Source: Warburgia ugandensis
Taxonomy: Eukaryota > Streptophyta > Magnoliopsida > Canellales > Canellaceae
NCBI GenBank assembly: GCA_035236585.1
Contig: CP141132.1
Coordinates: forward strand, 58,253,880-58,317,879
Length of the DNA stretch: 64,000 nucleotides
Direction: 5' to 3'
Under the pieces are notes generated by a model that made no database searches, was not told where the DNA came from, and saw nothing but the letters and a program-made list of their open reading frames with translations. Position 1 is the first letter of the stretch; each line of letters opens with the position of its first letter. The position numbers and the translations under genes were made by a program. Shown in pieces: positions 42,001 through 49,892 of the stretch.

Positions 42001-43776
42001 AAAACATTAGAGGAAACTTAGGAGTAGCAACAATTGATAACAATATATAGGATGGTAGACTTCGACAATTGGGACATGTCCAATGGAGAACAAAAATGCA
42101 CCAGTTAGAAGGAGTTTATCGATCCAAGTTAAATGCTCTAAAAGGGCAAGGGGAAGACCCAAAAGGACGTGGATAGAAGTGGTGAGAAAATATTTAAAAA
42201 CTTTTGGACTAAATGAAGCCATAATTCTTAATAGAGGAGAATGGAGAACAAAATTCATGTAGCAAACCCCTAATCAAGATAAGGCTTTTACGACAACGAT
42301 GATGATGATGCTACCAAATCTTTTAGAAAATCAAACAATTTTATAAGTCGATAGTAATTAGTGAACAAAGAAATCCAATGCATACTTCCATCATAGAAAA
42401 GAAAAAGAAGAAGCAAACATCAACAAACAATATCAAGTCATAGCCATTGACATTGACATTGAAATATTTCCTTAAAATGTTTTCAAAGAACTATGAGCCT
42501 TTCTTGTCATATGCTTCGGCAACCATACACAAGCATAAAGGAACAGAAGAATTGAAGCTAACGTAACTCTTCATAAAAAACACTAAGGAGTTTAAGGTCT
42601 TCTAAAAATTGGTCTTCTATCTTACTTCACTTAGAAGGGAAGCCTTAGCACAACAGTAGAGTTGTCATCGTATGACCTAGAAGTCAGGGTTCAAGGCTTG
42701 GAAATAGGCTTTTGCAAAAATAGAAGGTAAGACTACATACTATAGAACCTTTGGGGTTCATTCCTTTCCCAAATCCCACATGTGGAGCTTTATGCACCGG
42801 GCTGCCCTTTTGTTTTCCTTTTTACCTTACTTCACGTGAATTGGCAAACTCAAACCCTGAACTTTTCTTAAGGCAAAAAGACCATACAGTTACTTTCACT
42901 TGCGCTGAATTCTGAAGGGGATTGGGTGCATCTTGACGCCCTCCTTCCAGTCCACTAGAAACAGAAACATTATATATCTAAAGGTGACCTAAGATTCATC
43001 TTTCAGGGGTAGAAAGAATACACGTAGCTAACATCATCTTGACCATTCAAGAACTTCCCTTTTAAGGGGCGGTTCTGCACATGGAATCATTCTTGGCCGA
43101 GAAATAAATTCCCAGAATCCCAACGGTTAACTTTGACCTTCATTCTAATGTTTGCGCCGAAGGAAAAACTGGTGAGGATATAAGTCAATCAGCCAAGTGA
43201 AGAGGATGAGAATTCAAATCAACATCTCACTAGATGAGAACTCATTTTGCGCCAGTGCGGACAGTTTCGGAACCCAACCCAATCACAAAATCAGAACCCA
43301 ACAAATTCAAGAATAAACAGTTAAGTGAATAGGATCAAAAGTTACTGGTGCTTATATAATATCACATTCACGCAAGGTATCTAAACTGATAGATGGCTAA
43401 CTACAAACCACCAATTATCCACAAACTAGATACAAAACCAACCCATTAAATAAAAATTAAATTGAAAGAAAAGGAAAGATGAAGAAATGACTTACGTAGT
43501 GAAGGAAGGGCCGAGAAGGGGATTCTCGGAGAGGGGCTGGAAGGAGAACCTGCCCAGTTCCTTTATGAATAAGCAGGAGGAGGAATCGACAGTGGTATTT
43601 GGGCAATCGTTGACGTACATGGTGAGAGCGAAAGCAGCAGCAATGGCAAGGGTAAATGAGGGTACGAGCCAAGGGATCCACAGCAATGGGGGGTTGTGAG
43701 GGATGAAATACCGTTGTGGGGGCCCACATGCTGCCTCGACATCGACGGCGGATGAAGATGGAGGAGGCTTCTCCAT
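10675..43776 (-). CDS. RHOMBOID-like intramembrane serine protease, four-exon gene with two giant introns
   Basis: Joined exons 43496-43776, 18976-19139, 11011-11174 and 10675-10926 give 286 codons. Intron sizes are 24,356, 7,801 and 84 bp, all GT..AG, with phases 2, 1 and 0 that join without a shift. Seen: N-terminal cytosolic segment, first hydrophobic helix near residues 30-53, WR at 113-114, H127 and N131 (H-x3-N), catalytic Ser179 in GASG, catalytic His231 in AHIGG followed by GxxxG packing. Family knowledge: secretory-pathway rhomboids cleave single-pass membrane proteins inside the bilayer with a Ser-His dyad; plant members of this type are placed in Golgi or other endomembranes. The substrate is unknown here. 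The protein is shorter than usual for plant RBL proteins (roughly 300-390 aa) because of a stop in the last helix. It is closest in feel to the RBL1/RBL2-type group, but I do not assign a member number. Introns 1 and 2 are full of transposons. Start choice: ATG 43776 has context GGCAATGG and opens the conserved N-terminus. Confidence 0.93.
11011..11174 (-). CDS. Rhomboid exon 3 with catalytic serine (residues 149-203)
   Basis: Begins after TTTACAG and continues [13 protein letters not shown]. It then carries the catalytic motif [12 protein letters not shown] (Ser179) and ends [10 protein letters not shown] before GTGCAC. Helix 4 with G-x-S-G is the defining rhomboid active-site element. Length 164 nt, phase 1 in, phase 0 out. 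An ATG lies 16 nt upstream in the same frame, but it is in intron 2 and is not a start. Confidence 0.94.
11600..14150 (-). pseudogene. Decayed L1-type LINE ORF2 in rhomboid intron 2
   Basis: Minus strand. ATG at 14141 opens [12 protein letters not shown], the hallmark start of the plant L1 endonuclease. About 12090-12030 reads [17 protein letters not shown], matching the RNase H opening LNxDGASxGNPGxxGxGG found in Ta11-type plant L1 elements. Between them are frames with shifts and stops but no clear RT core. The span (~2.5 kb) is shorter than an intact ORF2 (~4 kb), so large deletions are likely. It lies in sense with the host gene. Confidence 0.5.
14551..14609. repeat. (AAT/ATT)n simple repeat, self-complementary
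   Basis: AATAATTATAATAATAATAT followed by an ATTATT run; the two halves are complementary and could form a hairpin. Confidence 0.9.
14620..15660. other. AT-rich intron 2 sequence without a gene
   Basis: Low-complexity AT-rich DNA with only short chance frames. Confidence 0.5.
15683..15790 (+). mobile_element. Possible second tRNA-derived SINE family
   Basis: GGCTCAACGGTGC (box A-like) and GAGTTCAAGAC (box B-like) are followed by GTGTGTCCACCATTCCAAAA and an A-rich end. The same tail (TGTGTCTACCATTCAAAAATAAA) follows a box B-like GGATTCAAGG at 16620-16735. The shared architecture suggests a small retroposon family, but two poor copies are weak evidence. Confidence 0.35.
16527..16673 (+). repeat. 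Tandem duplication, 71-bp unit
   Basis: AAAGCCTTGTAGCGCA(T/C)AAGAAG through CCAGGATTCAAGGTTGTGTG occurs at 16531 and again at 16602, almost unchanged. Each copy ends in a GT run, suggesting slippage or unequal exchange at the microsatellite. Confidence 0.9.
16655..16717. repeat. (TG)n microsatellite
   Basis: About 31 uninterrupted TG units. Confidence 0.99.
16718..17062. repeat. Tandem duplication of a 221-bp unit containing a microsatellite
   Basis: CTACCATTCAAAAATAAATA through AGAGCAAGCCACCCACCT is present twice, offset by 221 bp (for example TGGAATTAAA at 16751 and 16972). A (GT)n tract separates the copies. On the minus strand one frame reads [12 protein letters not shown], which resembles plant L1 ORF1 (weak). 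Confidence 0.9.
16841..16930. repeat. (GT)n microsatellite
   Basis: About 45 uninterrupted GT units between the two copies of the 221-bp duplication. The minus-strand poly-Thr/His frame across it is an artefact. Confidence 0.99.
17100..17990. other. Intron 2 sequence without a recognisable gene
   Basis: Mixed composition; a 105-codon plus-strand frame (16996-17313) overlaps the duplication and has no known product. Confidence 0.4.
17998..18076. repeat. (CT)n microsatellite
   Basis: Nearly 40 CT units. It lies about 0.9 kb from exon 2 on the 3' side in gene sense. The Leu-Ser frames over it are artefacts. Confidence 0.99.
18976..19139 (-). CDS. Rhomboid exon 2 (residues 95-148)
   Basis: Too short for a simple ORF scan; found by searching the minus strand for the rhomboid loop-1 and helix-2 signature. 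It encodes MGALD, the WR motif (EVWRLISC), [14 protein letters not shown] and [13 protein letters not shown]127 and N131 match the H-x3-N of rhomboid helix 2, which helps form the oxyanion hole. The acceptor is TTTTTGTAG before GCTAAAT. The donor is TTTTG followed by GTAAGA. Its first base completes Thr94 from exon 1, and its last base (phase 1) joins the TG of exon 3 to give Val149. It is 164 nt, with no stop or shift. Confidence 0.95.
19441..19460. repeat. (GA)n microsatellite
   Basis: Ten GA units in intron 1, 300 bp upstream of exon 2 in gene sense. Confidence 0.95.
19738..19891 (+). mobile_element. Au-type SINE fragment with duplicated 3' tail
   Basis: The tail module (CCCCTTCCCCAGACCCGCAT...CGGGCTGCCCTT) occurs once at 19738-19792. 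The sequence then restarts at GCAAAATGCAAGGTAAGG and runs to a second complete tail at 19891. It may be a dimer or a nested insertion of one SINE into another. No tRNA head. Confidence 0.8.
19931..20805. repeat. Three tandem copies of a ~290-bp unit
   Basis: The unit starts TCTAAGATGAGGCTTAATGG at 19931 and 20219, and as TCCAAGATGAGGCTTAATGG at 20510. Each copy has GTCAACTTCTTGATTAGGGG, AGACCTCACTTTTTAT and CCCTCATAAAACAAAAAGAC. Copies are roughly 90 percent alike by eye. No coding frame; could be a small satellite array or part of an unknown element. Confidence 0.92.
20836..21620. other. Intron 1 sequence without a recognisable gene
   Basis: No frame of note and no clear repeat boundary. 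Confidence 0.4.
21633..21703 (+). mobile_element. Au-type SINE, 5'-truncated, with target-site duplication
   Basis: ACCCTTGTGGTCCTCCCC to GGGGCTGCCCTTTT. The flanks TACTTCAATCAAGAC and TACTTTGATCAAGAC form an imperfect 15-bp direct repeat. This supports an insertion that arrived already truncated, just before the gypsy RNase H fragment. Confidence 0.8.
21716..21989 (+). pseudogene. Ty3/gypsy RT-RNase H fragment
   Basis: The frame 21708-21989 reads [20 protein letters not shown], then [20 protein letters not shown] and FLTAHP. This is the RNase H linker of plant gypsy pol (LSEFDIxYxxQKxVKGQAIADFLA). No stop within it, but isolated from the rest of an element. Confidence 0.75.
22115..22420. 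mobile_element. Possible MITE with repeated GGAAAC..GTTTCC palindromes
   Basis: Begins GGCTGCATCTAAACGCCCCT, a phrase common at ends of plant hAT/Harbinger-type MITEs. Inside are perfect or near-perfect palindromes GGAAACATGTTTCC (22212-22225) and GGAAACAAGTTTCC (22254-22267), with related AAACGTGTTTCC near 22390. The far end was not located. Confidence 0.35.
22775..23375 (+). pseudogene. RTE LINE fragment (reverse transcriptase 5' part)
   Basis: Fragments [56 protein letters not shown] and DFPITIGF are the RTE-clade RT blocks 1-4, broken by shifts and stops. It ends abruptly at 23375, the base before a copia LTR, where the RT should continue into its catalytic FADD block. The copia probably inserted here, but the other half of the LINE was not found beyond it. 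Confidence 0.85.
23376..23591 (+). repeat. 5' LTR of the copia element
   Basis: Starts TGTTGAAATATATCC and ends just before TGGTATCAGAGC. About 216 bp, with an AAAATAAAGAAAAA polyadenylation-like stretch. The end is TA rather than CA. No partner LTR was seen. Confidence 0.7.
23592..23603 (+). other. Primer-binding site (tRNA-Met type)
   Basis: TGGTATCAGAGC is the standard plant LTR-retrotransposon priming site complementary to the initiator tRNA-Met 3' end. Confidence 0.85.
23949..25183 (+). mobile_element. RTE LINE, 5'-truncated, inserted in the copia leader
   Basis: Flanked by the perfect 13-bp duplication TATGTATGCAACT (23936-23948 and 25184-25196). Encodes RT from [19 protein letters not shown] through the catalytic [13 protein letters not shown] (24364-24410). 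It continues to the C-terminal [20 protein letters not shown] and [17 protein letters not shown] blocks and ends in the GAT-rich tail typical of plant RTE. About four frameshifts or stops. Family knowledge: a single-ORF endonuclease-RT LINE copied by target-primed reverse transcription. Confidence 0.92.
25349..26300 (+). pseudogene. Copia gag with zinc knuckle
   Basis: Frame 1 (25349-25660) reads [17 protein letters not shown], the UBN2-type gag core. It shifts near 25650 to a frame with [19 protein letters not shown] (to 26042). A third frame then gives the CCHC knuckle [14 protein letters not shown] near 26113-26155. At least two shifts. Role in the family: capsid that packages element RNA. 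Confidence 0.88.
26400..27616 (+). pseudogene. Copia protease and integrase, damaged
   Basis: The protease core [16 protein letters not shown] replaces the usual DSGA, so the catalytic Asp is lost. The integrase HHCC finger that should follow is missing (internal deletion). The core is present: [20 protein letters not shown] and [17 protein letters not shown], i.e. the D, D and E region. The SINE at 26936-27115 splits it between FYNLIETQF and NTKIQ. Several stops. Confidence 0.85.
26936..27115 (-). mobile_element. Au-type SINE inside the copia integrase
   Basis: Minus-strand full-length copy. Flanked by the perfect 15-bp duplication AATTGAAACCCAATT (26921-26935, 27116-27130). Removing it and one duplication rejoins the integrase frame exactly. 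Confidence 0.95.
27613..29732 (+). pseudogene. Copia reverse transcriptase and RNase H, damaged
   Basis: The linker [15 protein letters not shown] is followed by a Ser/Pro-rich spacer. RT has [53 protein letters not shown] and the catalytic [13 protein letters not shown] (28705-28743), then stops and shifts. RNase H has [19 protein letters not shown] and the tail CHFIKEKLD. The last ~35 residues to 29732 do not match the family, suggesting that the 3' junction was rearranged. Confidence 0.9.
29854..30010 (+). mobile_element. Au-type SINE, nearly complete
   Basis: CTTGGCGCAATGATATAG, GGTCACGGGTTCAAGG, GCAAAAATGCAAGGTAAGG, CCCGCATAAGCGAG, with the terminal GTGCACCGGGCTG block missing. A 12-bp near-duplication, CTTCTTTTATAG / CTTCTTTTGTAG, flanks it at 29842-29853 and 30011-30022. 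Confidence 0.88.
30023..34941 (+). mobile_element. Putative Tat/Athila-type Ty3/gypsy segment: LTR, primer site, gag-like frame
   Basis: T-rich, gene-free DNA from about 30.9 to 32.68 kb carries many copies of TTAGAAAGTTTCC (32090-32520). It ends GATTCCTCGTGGGATCGACC...TATACCA, the style of a Tat/Athila LTR end. TTTGACGCCATTGTTGGG (32680-32697) resembles the TTGGCGCCGTTGCCGGGG priming site of that group. A gag-like frame follows. The left boundary is not defined and no pol is seen. Classification is inference. Confidence 0.45.
33873..34938 (+). pseudogene. Gag-like hydrophilic reading frame with shifts
   Basis: Begins [19 protein letters not shown] (33873), followed by Tyr/Pro/Gln-rich sequence, then a charged helical part [21 protein letters not shown] (second frame, 34496-34774). 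Two direct repeats encode [15 protein letters not shown] / [15 protein letters not shown]. Two or three shifts are needed. Position after the putative primer site suggests gag, but I do not recognise the family. It ends where RTE LINE sequence begins (~34942). Confidence 0.4.
35790..35990 (+). repeat. Three ~65-bp repeats in the RTE 5' leader
   Basis: AGCGATGCGCTGCATCG, AGTGACACGCTACATCGG and AGCGATGTGCTGCATC each precede a GCAAG(G/A)G(T/C)TGCTAG(G/A)GCG phrase. Known style of plant RTE leaders. Confidence 0.8.
36554..36923 (-). repeat. 3' LTR of the gag-protease element
   Basis: 370 bp, same ends as the partner LTR (TGTTACATCAA ... GCATCTATCA), preceded in element sense by the purine tract. 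Confidence 0.95.
37227..38586 (-). pseudogene. Gag-protease frame of the short gypsy element
   Basis: Starts [19 protein letters not shown] (38584), a coiled-coil-like N-terminus. With shifts come [17 protein letters not shown], then [20 protein letters not shown] and [15 protein letters not shown]: the retrotransposon gag domain. A zinc knuckle [13 protein letters not shown] at ~37535-37575 has a TGA before the last Cys. The protease [17 protein letters not shown] (active site normally DSGA) ends the frame at 37227. Stops and shifts make it non-functional. Confidence 0.9.
38618..38985 (-). repeat. 5' LTR of the gag-protease element
   Basis: TGTTACATCAACTAAACC ... GCATCTATCA on the minus strand, 368 bp; a TATA-like GAATATAAAGGG lies near 38816-38827. 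About a dozen and a half differences from the partner LTR by eye. Confidence 0.95.
39004..39187 (+). mobile_element. Au-type SINE, full length, beside the LTR element
   Basis: GGGAGCCTTGGCGCAACGGT (box A), GGGTACGGGTTCAAGACG (box B), to GGGGCTGCCCTTTT. The 16-bp duplication ATATAACATGGCTATT / ATATAACCTGGCTATT is at 38988-39003 and 39188-39203. It overlaps the TCATA scar of the LTR element, so both hit the same ~20 bp of the LINE endonuclease. Confidence 0.95.
42631..42825 (+). mobile_element. Au-type SINE, full length but diverged
   Basis: GGAAGCCTTAGCACAACAG, GAAGTCAGGGTTCAAGG, CAAAAATAGAAGGTAAGAC, GCACCGGGCTGCCCTTTT. CTTACTTCAC at 42621-42630 and 42826-42835 is a likely target duplication. 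Confidence 0.9.
42836..43490. other. Intron 1 sequence next to exon 1
   Basis: Near-random composition; no repeat or frame recognised. Confidence 0.4.
43496..43776 (-). CDS. Rhomboid exon 1 (residues 1-94)
   Basis: Encodes the N-terminus: a Ser/Pro-rich cytosolic leader, [14 protein letters not shown] entering the first membrane helix (about residues 30-53), then the family block [13 protein letters not shown] with NPLLGPS. Cys59 and Cys69 lie in the first lumenal stretch, positions usually occupied by Cys in plant RBLs. The exon ends ACTAC followed by GTAAGT, a near-consensus donor, after two bases of a codon (phase 2). The reading frame hits TAA three bases past the donor, so the exon must splice. 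It is GC-richer than the surrounding intron. Confidence 0.95.
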
Positions 43777-43890
43777 TGCCGGCGGTGGGTAGGAGTGTTG
43801 ATCTCTCCGCCGTGGCAGCTGCTACCTGGGGCAGCTAGACCAAGGGAGGGCGGAGAGCCATTTGTGCAGTTTGAACTTGAATGGAGGGGA
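43777..43890 (-). promoter_or_regulatory. Upstream flank / probable 5' UTR of the rhomboid gene
   Basis: On the minus strand the bases before the ATG are GC-rich and lack an upstream ATG in the last ~80 nt, as expected for a plant 5' UTR. I see no convincing TATA box. The transcription start is inferred only to lie within a few hundred bases, before the repeats that begin near 44165. Confidence 0.4.
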
Positions 43891-44164
43891 GGAACCCCCG
43901 GAACCGCATCAATTGGGTGTCTTTATCAATTTCACAACCAAGGGTATTAAGGCCACTTCTTGTTTGGGATCTGTTAGTCGTTGGCGGGAGTTACGTTACC
44001 CCGTGGATTTGCTAAAAAACAGTTGCGCATATAAATTCAGTAAATCAACTGAAACTGACAAATTAATTAAATCCTCCTTTCTAAAAACTTCAAGCTACTG
44101 TGTAAAACTCACATCTTTAAAATTCATAATATAAAGTTAGAAGTTATTTCATTTGCTACATGAT

Positions 44165-44373
44165 CAATCAACAATGTAGGAACTGAGGTTGACCAGCTAA
44201 AAGAAGTCATTTCTTGCCCAAAAATAGGGATTCTACAAAAAACACAAGTAAGCATATCTCTTTACTTTTTTATTTTTTGTATTTTTTTAAAACAAGAGAT
44301 TTTGATACTTGTGGACCCACAACTAGGTGAAAATTAATGTGGGTCATTATCATGCACTTTATTGTTATGTATA
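44165..44373 (+). repeat. Dispersed repeat, left part (split by the Mutator-like element)
   Basis: TCAACAATGTAGGAACTGAG...GAAGTCATTTCTTG...CATTATCATGCACTTTATTG matches 54509-54750 in the same order. It continues at 46250. A family of unknown nature with several GTGGGCCCA...AACATGTGAAAATTGATGG phrases. Confidence 0.8.
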
Positions 44374-46240
44374 GGAAAAATCTTATAAAAGAGTTGGAAC
44401 TTGTAGCAGAAATTCAATAAAAGCAGCCACTTTTCAAATGTTTAAATAAAGGCCCAGAGGTGATGGAGTTTTTTAAATCTAGCACAAGATATTAAGACCT
44501 CAAACTGCTTTGGTTTCTCACCAGCATGTCATGCAGACAAGTCACTTGACACGCTGGAGAGTTGACCACCCACGTGAGATGAGAAGATGTTAGAAAAAAA
44601 TTTAAAAGTTAATACCGGAATTCAGCCTTTCCCTTCATCTTTTCCTTTCTTGGGCAAAATAGACAAACTAGAAAACTCAAATGGGTAACCCAAACCCATT
44701 TGAGAAGTTCTAAAATCTCTAAATCCCTTCTTCCTTGATGATTAAGGTGGGTTCACGCATGCGTTCAAGATTTGAATCTAATTTTGGAGACAACATTCCA
44801 TCAAATGGCTCTAACAATACTATCTGAAATACCAAATATGATTATAATTGAGTTGAGTTTCCTTTATGCAAAACTTTGAGCAAAAAGAGATCATGAGTCC
44901 CTAAAGTATAATCATGGAAGAAGGCCAGAACTAAAATGACCATCCCCGCCATTTATAGCTAAATTCCATGAAGAGATCATGGTTTGTGGATTCCCTCTTG
45001 AGCAATTCAATTGGCAGGGATGCGTATGCTCTCCAATCAAACATTCGGCCTCTTTCCGTTGCAGGCTCCATCAATAACCCTTCAACCAACAACAATTTCC
45101 AACTCACCGTAGTAAACCTTCAGCTTCTCCCAATTTTGTGGAAAGCCAAACGAGTTACTTGTAAACAATTCTATAGTCACCTTGTGCACCTGTATGTGAT
45201 ATTGGGGAGAGAATATTGAAGTTGGGTGCCTTAGTTTATGTTAAATATTTTGTGATTTTTGTTGTTCCTCTAAATACAATATATGTCAAAGAATATGTAA
45301 AAAACTTCCCTTGTGCTCAAGGATCCATTTTTTTCTCTTATGCAAATTGAAATTTGTATAGGTACAATACAAAATTCAGAGAAAGGAGCCAGCCCCATGA
45401 ACTGAAATGAATAGAAACAAAAGTACAAATAGCAAAAAGCAATAAAAAAACACAAGGGAAAACTGAGAGCCCGACTCTGCTCTACCTTAACCTTGATCCT
45501 TTCAGCTACTTGACAAGTATCCAAGTCTATTACTATGCTGGGACTATAACCAATATGATTGGTTAATGAGGAAGGCCATCTCATGGGTTCTAAAATCCTC
45601 AATTATAAGAAGGAATACGCAAACCCCACTTGTCAAATTAAGCTTCAAAGCCAATAATCTCCACACACACAAAAAAAAACCAAAGAAGATAAGCAAAGCC
45701 AAATTATCTCTTCCAAATAAAAAGATGGAGGAGTTCTGCAAGCCTAATTGTCAAATTAAGCTTGGCAAGCAAAAAATCCCCAAACAATAAAAATATGAAA
45801 TACACATAATCTAGTTACCCACATTAAGTATTGGTCAACTTAAAGGTTTTGAGTTGTAGGTCAACTTAAACCCTCTAAAAAACCCACATTAAGTGTTAAA
45901 AGAGAAGGGGATTCAAAGATTTTAGAGCTTCTCATAAAGGATTTTGGGTTTTCTCATTGGTCTATTTCACCTTAGAAAGAAAAAGGTAAAGGGAAAGGTT
46001 TAATACTAGGTCCACTTATTTTTAAATTTCTTTAACACCTTCTCATGCTAAGTGGTCAGTTAGGTCTTCAGTGTGTCAAGTCAAGCGACACGTGCATGAT
46101 ATGTTGGCAAAAATTAAAGTTGTTTGGGCTCTAATAGCTCGTGCTAAATTTGAAAAACTCTCTAAAATCTAGGCTTTTATTTGAACACTTAAAAAGTTTG
46201 TGCTTTTATTGAATTTTTGCCACAAGTTTTAGATTTTTCC
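44374..46240. mobile_element. Mutator-like (MULE) non-autonomous element with long TIRs
   Basis: Terminal inverted repeats of about 340-365 bp (44374-44738 and 45903-46240), both starting GGAAAAATCT inward. Shared phrases include AATTCAATAAAAGC, TTTAGCAC and AGAAG(T/C)TCTAAAATCT. The 9-bp flanks TTATGTATA and TTAATTATA match at 7 of 9, as expected for an aged MULE duplication. The 1.16-kb centre has no transposase. It contains the frame 44968-45219 preceded by an acceptor-like TTTCCGTTGCAG, so captured host sequence is possible. Confidence 0.85.
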
Positions 46241-46249
46241 TTAATTATA

Positions 46250-46690
46250 ACTAGTGCAGTTTGATTTGTGGACCCATTATAATATATTGTATCTGTTTTA
46301 ATGACAATATGCTAAAAAATAAGTAAAAATTGATGGTGGGCAAACAATATCTTGAATATAGCTTATGTAATAACTTATGCAAGTATAATTTGTTGATATA
46401 TTGTATTTTTATTTGCAGATGTAGATGTTAGTTACCCTACAGACATGTGAAAATTGATGGCAACCCCACCTTATTTTACTTATCATTTGCATAATGAAAC
46501 ACCTTCAATTTGTAGGGCCAGAATAGGTGGAAATTGATTGTGGGCCTACACATGTTTCTCATATCTGTTGTATTTGTGGGCCCATTGTACTTTTATTTAT
46601 TGATTTTGATGATTGTAGGCTAACAAACATGTGAAAATTGATGGCAGCTATTAAGTGTTCAATTTCAACCAAAATACCTTTAATCTAGAA
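46250..46690 (+). repeat. Dispersed repeat, right part
   Basis: Continues the repeat broken by the MULE. Contains two or three degenerate internal units of GTGGGC...ACATGTGAAAATTGATGG. Related to 54770-55110. Confidence 0.7.
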
Positions 46691-46939
46691 TCAAATTAGA
46701 TCATTTCATCAATCATTTTTGAAATTTTGCATTTTAATTCCAATTGATCATCCAACCATTAATTTGTAAATTTTAATGGTGAGATGATCATCAAAGCTAA
46801 TCAGATGTATAACATACAGTTTAAATGATTTTAATTTAGTCCTATATTTTGTAGATCAACCAAATTGAAATTGGATGGTCCATATCTAAGTAAATGGATT
46901 AGATAAAGGAGGAAATTATTTGAAAAGAGAAGAAATTGA

Positions 46940-48500
<1,561 letters not shown>

Positions 48501-48529
48501 TTTATTTCTATTCTTCAGAAATTTTGATT

Positions 48530-49892
48530 TTACCTTTCCTATAAAGGTTAGAATTTTCTTACCTTTGCTAACTCACTGATTGGAGTTATTACATCTAAGT
48601 TATACTTCAAATCTTTCAATGGTAGATTTATAATTGATCCAAATTCAAGGGAAATAAAAGAGTGCATAGCTTCATAATCAAACAATACTATTGCATATTA
48701 GATATAAGCAAAGCACCTTCAATCACCCCATTTGAGGTTTGGGCTTGACCGTCAGTAATAGCAAATATCCTTCCTTGGCGTTTAGGGACATTCTTTGGTT
48801 TTACATCCTTGATTGACAGATGTTTATTACAGTTATTTTCCATGTGTCCCAGTTCTCCACATCTATAACACTAGATTGGAGGTCTTTGTTGTATTGGATT
48901 GGGGCATATATTCCCAAGGTGGAATCATCTACACTTGGGACAAGTCCTTTGATTTTGTCCAATGGTGGGATTTCCTTGAATTCTTAGTGGCCTGAAATTA
49001 TTCATGAGCCCCTTGCCTTTCTTAAAAGGTCTTGCATTAAAGTTTCCCATTTCTACTCTTTTACCGTTTTGATTTTGCTTAAAATCTACTTCAAATCTCG
49101 AAGCCATTTCCACGCACTCTGCTAAAGTCATGGGTTTGGTACCCAACATCTTAGTTCTTAATCCTATATTAAGTCCTCCTAAAAATCTACTAGCTATTTG
49201 CCTATCTGTACCAAAGATATGCGGTGCAAACCTCTTCAACAGTACAAATTTGTTTTCATACTCTACAACAGACATATTCCCTTGTTGTAGATCTAAGAAT
49301 TCTTTTTCTTTTCTAGCTTGAACATGAAGACAAAAATATTTGTTGTTGAAAACCTCTTTAAATTCTTCCAATGAGATATTTTCTGGGTTTGAAAAGAAGT
49401 TCCTCTTTGCTGATCTCCACCAGAAGGCAGCTTTTTATTTCAAAATATAAGTGGCTATCTTGACTTTTACCTCTTCAAGAGTTCATAAAACTTCAAAAGT
49501 TTTTTCAACTTTATATATCCATTCTTCGGCTTTTTCAACATCACCCTTCCCATTATAACCTATCACCAAATATTTCTACCATTTTGTTTAACTTCTTAGA
49601 TGATAATTGAGAATTTCTAATTACTCCCATAGGTACAAGTGAAAAATGATCTTGTACGGGTGTTGGAGTATCATTTCTCTGAATAGGGTACTGGACCCCA
49701 CTTCATGCTGAGCTAGAGCTAGTGCACTTTGTACTGCTACAAGCTTTACAAGCGCCTGAGGTTGTTGAAGATGGGGAAGAATATCCTACAGTACTGTTGT
49801 TATAATTTTCTTAACATTATTTTCTTGGGATGAATTCTCCATAGCAGAATCACTAATCCTTTGAGCCGTCCTCCTAGTTCTCTTAGGTGGCA
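48530..49892 (-). pseudogene. Gypsy gag and protease fragment
   Basis: Starts MPPKRTRRTAQR at 49892. After shifts the main frame (49371-48925) reads LEEFKEVFNNKYF, FLDLQQGNMSVVEYENKF, RFAPH and FLGGLNIGLRTKM, the retrotransposon gag domain. Two knuckles follow: CPKCR-FHLGNIC, and CYRCGELGHMENNC (48873-48832). The protease remnant VLFDYEAMHSFIS (48690-48650) has lost the DSGA triad. Several stops: inactive. Confidence 0.88.

Larger units (their letters stand above)
34942..42310 (+). mobile_element. Outer RTE LINE of the nest (parts 34942-35437 and 41623-42310)
   Basis: The left part encodes RT pieces (GNQ-type block, [23 protein letters not shown]) and stops in ...GDAIESK at 35437. The right part resumes with AIESKGFK...TKYT and runs through [22 protein letters not shown] to a GATGATGAT tail at 42310. 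The gap is filled by a SINE and everything inside it. Highly mutated, 5'-truncated. No target duplication recognised for this outermost insertion. Confidence 0.85.

Noticed and set aside
43862..44134. 90-codon plus-strand frame opposite the rhomboid 5' flank
   Set aside because: No recognisable product; runs into a dispersed repeat; likely chance in a GC-richer promoter region.
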